Shown here: one piece after another, positions 63,050-64,000 of the stretch
Layout: each line of letters opens with the position of its first letter
Numbering within the stretch: the first letter of the stretch is position 1
Source: Enchytraeus crypticus
Taxonomy: Eukaryota; Annelida; Clitellata; Enchytraeida; Enchytraeidae
Reading direction: 5' to 3'
Length of the DNA stretch: 64,000 nt
Assembly: GCA_905160935.1 (NCBI GenBank)
Contig: CAJHZI010000266.1
Location: 124,001 to 188,000 of the forward strand
Position numbers and translations under genes: made by a program
The notes under the pieces: generated by a model
Told to the model about the DNA's origin: nothing
Seen by the model: the letters and a program-made list of their open reading frames with translations, nothing else
Databases searched by the model: none

Positions 63050-64000
63050 AAAGATGACTAAAAACGATATGAATAACGCAAGATCTACGCTCACCGTCGC
63101 TGTCCCCCAGTAGACTAATGAACGAGGCCTGAATGCGCATAATACTGGACTGCACTACACGAGTGTGACCACAACCTTTAACCAGCGCCAGCAGCCACAC
63201 ACAGGCAGCCTAGTGTATCAATCAATCAAGAAATCAATCAAGAAATCAATCAAGAAATCAAGGAACAAATTAATCAATCAATCATTCAGTCAATCAATCA
63301 AGGAATCAATCAATCAATCAATCAGAAAATAAACAAACCAGTCAGTCAATTATTCAATCAACTATTCTGTCAATCAACTATTTCACTTATCGATCAACTA
63401 ACAAACTCATCAATTCATCGTCTAATCCTTCAATTGCTCAGTAAATCGGGAGGTTCATGATGTCATACTCGTACTGGACGACTAGAATAATCGTTTTAAG
63501 CATCATCATACGAGAAGTACTGGACGGAGAAATGCATGCAAGGGAAAGTTAGAGAGAGAGAGAGTCAGAGAGAGAGAGAGTCAGAAAGAGATAGAGAGAG
63601 AAAGAGAGAGATCTAGAGAGAGAGAGAGCGAAAGAGAGAGAGATAAAGAGAGAGAAAGATAGAGAGAAAGAGAGAGAGAGAAAGAGAGAGAATGAAAGAA
63701 AGAGAAACTATTACACAAGCGTACTGACTGACCTGTCTGATGTAACTGCTGGTACTTCTGATGTACTTATCCAGCAGTAGATTCAGCAGAATCGTCACGT
63801 ACTCTGCCTGATCCTCTAATAAGGAAGTACAAGTACTCGAGTACTCAGCCTCTGTAACAGTCCACAAATCGCGTGCAGCGGGACTACAGGGTCCCTGCAC
63901 CGCACACACCAGCGCCTCCCCCATAGTGCAGTGCAGCTCAAACTGCTTGGGTGCCGCGCAGTCTATCAGAGACTGCATGATGGTGCAGCGGTGCACAGAG
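47059..64000 (-). CDS. ECPAS: proteasome adapter and scaffold protein ECM29 (3' part of gene)
   Basis: The last 19 exons, about 982 residues; the 5' half lies beyond 64000. Exons: >64000-63733, 63209-63095, 62240-62082, 61591-61449, 60596-60426, 59475-59290, 58358-58203, 56405-56169, 55387-55231, 54949-54665, 53785-53708, 53228-53017, 51890-51847, 51247-51055, 50477-50366, 50009-49904, 49155-49058, 48736-48665, 47216-47059. Frame holds across all 18 GT-AG junctions. Recognisable blocks: '[18 protein letters not shown]', '[19 protein letters not shown]', '[20 protein letters not shown]', '[12 protein letters not shown]', 'SRGVGLGTK', '[13 protein letters not shown]', 'RSEALSVLQ'. ECM29 is a HEAT-repeat protein that binds 26S proteasomes and links them to membranes and motors, and checks core/regulatory particle pairing. 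The C-terminal 150 residues are less conserved than the rest. Two acceptors (53785, 61591) are formed by LINE-type repeat tails. Confidence 0.96.
47639..47728 (+). mobile_element. tRNA-derived SINE family B, 5'-truncated
   Basis: 'gaggggttcaaatcctgggc' to 'actgacgttaaccttagctt'; the A-box half is missing. Last ECPAS intron. Confidence 0.85.
48375..48615 (+). mobile_element. RTE-like LINE 3' end, decayed
   Basis: Ends 'catggatctgccattaggta' then 'gaaagagaaagag', the plus-strand form of the family's 3' end with a GA-rich tail. Confidence 0.55.
49142..49430 (-). repeat. 56-bp array copying the ECPAS acceptor at 49155
   Basis: The first 14 bases or so of exon 49155-49058 and its upstream intron ('gcattgcatgcatcctgtgt' + 'tacataataaacaacaatat' on the plus strand) recur five times with few changes. 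Each copy keeps an ACAG or similar acceptor-like step, so several tandem 3' splice sites face the spliceosome. Confidence 0.92.
50576..50705 (-). mobile_element. tRNA-derived SINE family B, full length
   Basis: All parts present: 'gctggtaaagctaaggttaa', 'gtcagtgacgggcgagctca', 'cttaccgacttcgccactgg'. It is nearly identical to the copy at 52839, so the family moved recently. ECPAS intron. Confidence 0.92.
52010..52115 (+). mobile_element. tRNA-like SINE remnant
   Basis: 'gaatagctcagaagacagag' resembles an A box and 'gaccagggttcaacttt' a B box, at tRNA-like spacing. No acceptor-stem pairing is seen, so I read it as a SINE head and not a tRNA gene. Confidence 0.45.
52240..52281. repeat. perfect 17-bp hairpin
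   Basis: Arms 52240-52256 and 52265-52281 are exact reverse complements with an 8-base loop, in an ECPAS intron. Confidence 0.85.
52839..52967 (-). mobile_element. tRNA-derived SINE family B, full length
   Basis: A box TGGCGAAGTCGG, B box GGTTCAAATCC on the minus strand, body ending 'ttagctttaccagc'. Best reference copy of the family, about 129 bp. Confidence 0.93.
53541..53593. repeat. CAGA/GA microsatellite
   Basis: (GACA)n then (GA)n in the ECPAS intron between 53229 and 53707. Confidence 0.85.
53786..53852 (-). mobile_element. LINE 3' tail that forms the ECPAS acceptor at 53785
   Basis: On the minus strand 'gtgctctatgttgttgtgaa' and 'cagtatcactctgaatg' align with the LINE 3' tail at 11300-11350. 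Its T-rich end 'tttttgttgttgtag' is the acceptor of exon 53785-53708. Confidence 0.7.
53868..53946. repeat. 27-bp repeat, three copies
   Basis: Three units of 'ctactaatatattttgtata' + 'ctcagt' in an ECPAS intron, directly next to a SINE. Confidence 0.85.
53946..54055 (+). mobile_element. SINE-like repeat with (ATTG)n tail
   Basis: 'catcgtgtggtgctttggcg' to 'aactggacgttaaattctta' then ATTG units. Matches the inverted copy at 38602-38727 over its whole length. Confidence 0.8.
54208..54270 (+). mobile_element. repeat family D fragment
   Basis: CAT tract, 'cttccctagaatcccggtt', 'ggtcgggatacgaatagacc'. ECPAS intron. Confidence 0.65.
54405..54537 (+). mobile_element. RTE-like LINE 3' end with GA tail
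   Basis: 'gatccactcacatgtggatg', 'tataccatggacctgctagt' and a terminal GAGAGA run. Confidence 0.75.
54569..54682 (-). repeat. 57-bp duplication of the ECPAS donor at 54665
   Basis: Two tandem units (54569-54625 and 54626-54682). Each holds the last 18 bases of exon 54949-54665 and 39 bases of intron, and both keep the GG-GTAACTA donor. They differ at two sites, so the event is recent. Confidence 0.93.
55077..55160 (+). mobile_element. repeat family D fragment
   Basis: (CAT)n, 'cccttaaatcccagtggtcg' and 'aatagaccttctccactcct'; ECPAS intron. Confidence 0.7.
55388..55650. repeat. AATC/AATA tract at an ECPAS acceptor
   Basis: (AATC)n with variants, about 260 bp, reaching the acceptor of exon 55387-55231. 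On the transcript it reads (GATT)n ending in GATAG, in place of a normal pyrimidine tract. Confidence 0.88.
56430..57000 (-). mobile_element. composite repeat: hAT-like end and tRNA-like SINE head
   Basis: 'aacccacgggttgggaacc' near 56970-56995 resembles the ends of many hAT transposons. A tRNA-like head ('cgtaacggttagagtgttcg' on the minus strand, about 56765-56800) lies inside. Element limits are not defined. Confidence 0.35.
57001..58202. other. ECPAS intron sequence without recognised content
   Basis: AT-rich intron between exons 58358-58203 and 56405-56169. Two short open frames (57936-58130, 58111-58365) have no recognisable features; the second overlaps the true exon on the other strand. 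Confidence 0.5.
58495..58613 (-). mobile_element. tRNA-derived SINE family B, diverged
   Basis: 'aagtttaacgccagtcttct', 'catgtcagtgacggggatat' and 'ttcgaaacctgcacctactt' retain the family order. A family D scrap lies just before it (58399-58440). Confidence 0.65.
58770..59060. repeat. about 27-bp minisatellite 'accagtagggacgataatt'
   Basis: About ten variable units of 'aaccagtaggaacgataatt' with alternating short linkers, in the ECPAS intron about 230 bases after the donor at 59290. Confidence 0.88.
59446..59648 (-). repeat. 66-72-bp triplication of the ECPAS acceptor at 59475
   Basis: Three tandem units, each with the first 30 bases of exon 59475-59290 and about 40 bases of intron. All keep the TGTGCAG acceptor. 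The extra exon edges still read [10 protein letters not shown] or a close variant. Confidence 0.93.
59795..60082 (+). mobile_element. repeat family D, longest single copy
   Basis: (CAT)n, 'cttgaatcccagtttaacta', 'ggagcctaggcgttcaccaa' and 'agtcatcggttggtcaattc' to 'cccagacacaacacgggga'. About 290 bp, no tRNA boxes seen. Confidence 0.75.
60612..61195 (+). mobile_element. repeat family D with internal 240-bp tandem duplication
   Basis: Starts like other copies. Then the segment from 'ttttgtattttgtattgtg' to 'tctggcattcataaaacatt' occurs twice (about 60725-60955 and 60963-61193), nearly identical. ECPAS intron upstream (in gene sense) of exon 60596-60426. Confidence 0.85.
61592..62062 (-). mobile_element. 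3' end of a non-LTR LINE filling an ECPAS intron
   Basis: On the minus strand '[20 protein letters not shown]' is a typical LINE ORF2 C-terminus, broken by stops. It is followed by the same 3' tail as at 11300-11350 ('gactgtagcattgcgatgg'). The last T-rich bases are the acceptor of exon 61591-61449. Apart from about 20 bases at the donor, the 490-bp intron is this fragment. Confidence 0.72.
62532..62577. repeat. perfect 21-bp hairpin
   Basis: Arms 62532-62552 and 62557-62577 pair without mismatch around a TGCC loop, in an ECPAS intron. Confidence 0.92.
62815..63045 (+). mobile_element. RTE-like LINE 3' end with (GA)n tail
   Basis: 'gatccactcgcctgtggaca', 'gttatacaccttggacctac', 'agtgcactaagagagagaga', followed by about 43 GA units. 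The GA run begins where other copies also show GAGA, so it is the element's own tail. Confidence 0.8.
63215..63440. repeat. AATC/AAATC tract near an ECPAS acceptor
   Basis: (AATC)n and variants starting just upstream (gene sense) of exon 63209-63095; reads (GATT)n on the transcript. Confidence 0.85.
63549..63712. repeat. GA-rich microsatellite
   Basis: Interrupted (GA)n and GAAAGA runs ending about 20 bases from the donor at 63733. In the transcript this is a CT-rich tract. Confidence 0.88.

Overview
The window is nuclear DNA from an animal. It is AT-rich, its genes are split by many GT-AG introns, and one gene encodes a syndecan-type cytoplasmic tail, a family known only from animals. The introns are built largely of SINEs, LINE fragments, microsatellites and small DNA transposons. 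I cannot name the species. A sponge or other early-branching marine invertebrate is my best guess, with low confidence.

Layout. (1) 1-6.94 kb, minus strand: a complete 7-exon gene for a 263-residue syndecan-like membrane proteoglycan that carries an EGF-like domain next to the membrane. (2) 6.9-13.0 kb: spacer between two head-to-head genes, holding an apparently intact Tc1/mariner transposon of DD37E type (7923-9504) and an L2/CR1-like LINE with inverted pieces of its 3' end. (3) 13.05-18.25 kb, plus: complete 6-exon RPL7 (263 residues). (4) 18.35-21.48 kb: spacer with an old LINE broken by a SINE. (5) 21.48-45.71 kb, plus: complete 21-exon PRPF6, the U5/tri-snRNP bridging protein (932 residues). 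Its introns hold a solo LTR, a foldback element, a long-TIR mariner relic, inverted LINE copies and many tandem arrays. (6) 45.8-47.06 kb: short spacer between tail-to-tail genes. (7) 47.06-64.0 kb, minus: the last 19 exons (about 982 residues) of ECPAS/ECM29, the proteasome scaffold; its 5' part lies beyond the window.

Every host exon listed was joined by hand, and the reading frame stays open through all junctions. The four genes are ordinary housekeeping or surface genes with no evident shared pathway.

The most unusual signal is in the introns. At no fewer than eight junctions in three of the four genes, a tandem array either copies the edge of the exon together with its splice site or runs into it. 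Two ECM29 acceptors are formed by the T-rich tail of the same LINE-type repeat, and short SINE relatives sit close to many other splice sites. The other strong point is the EGF-bearing syndecan.
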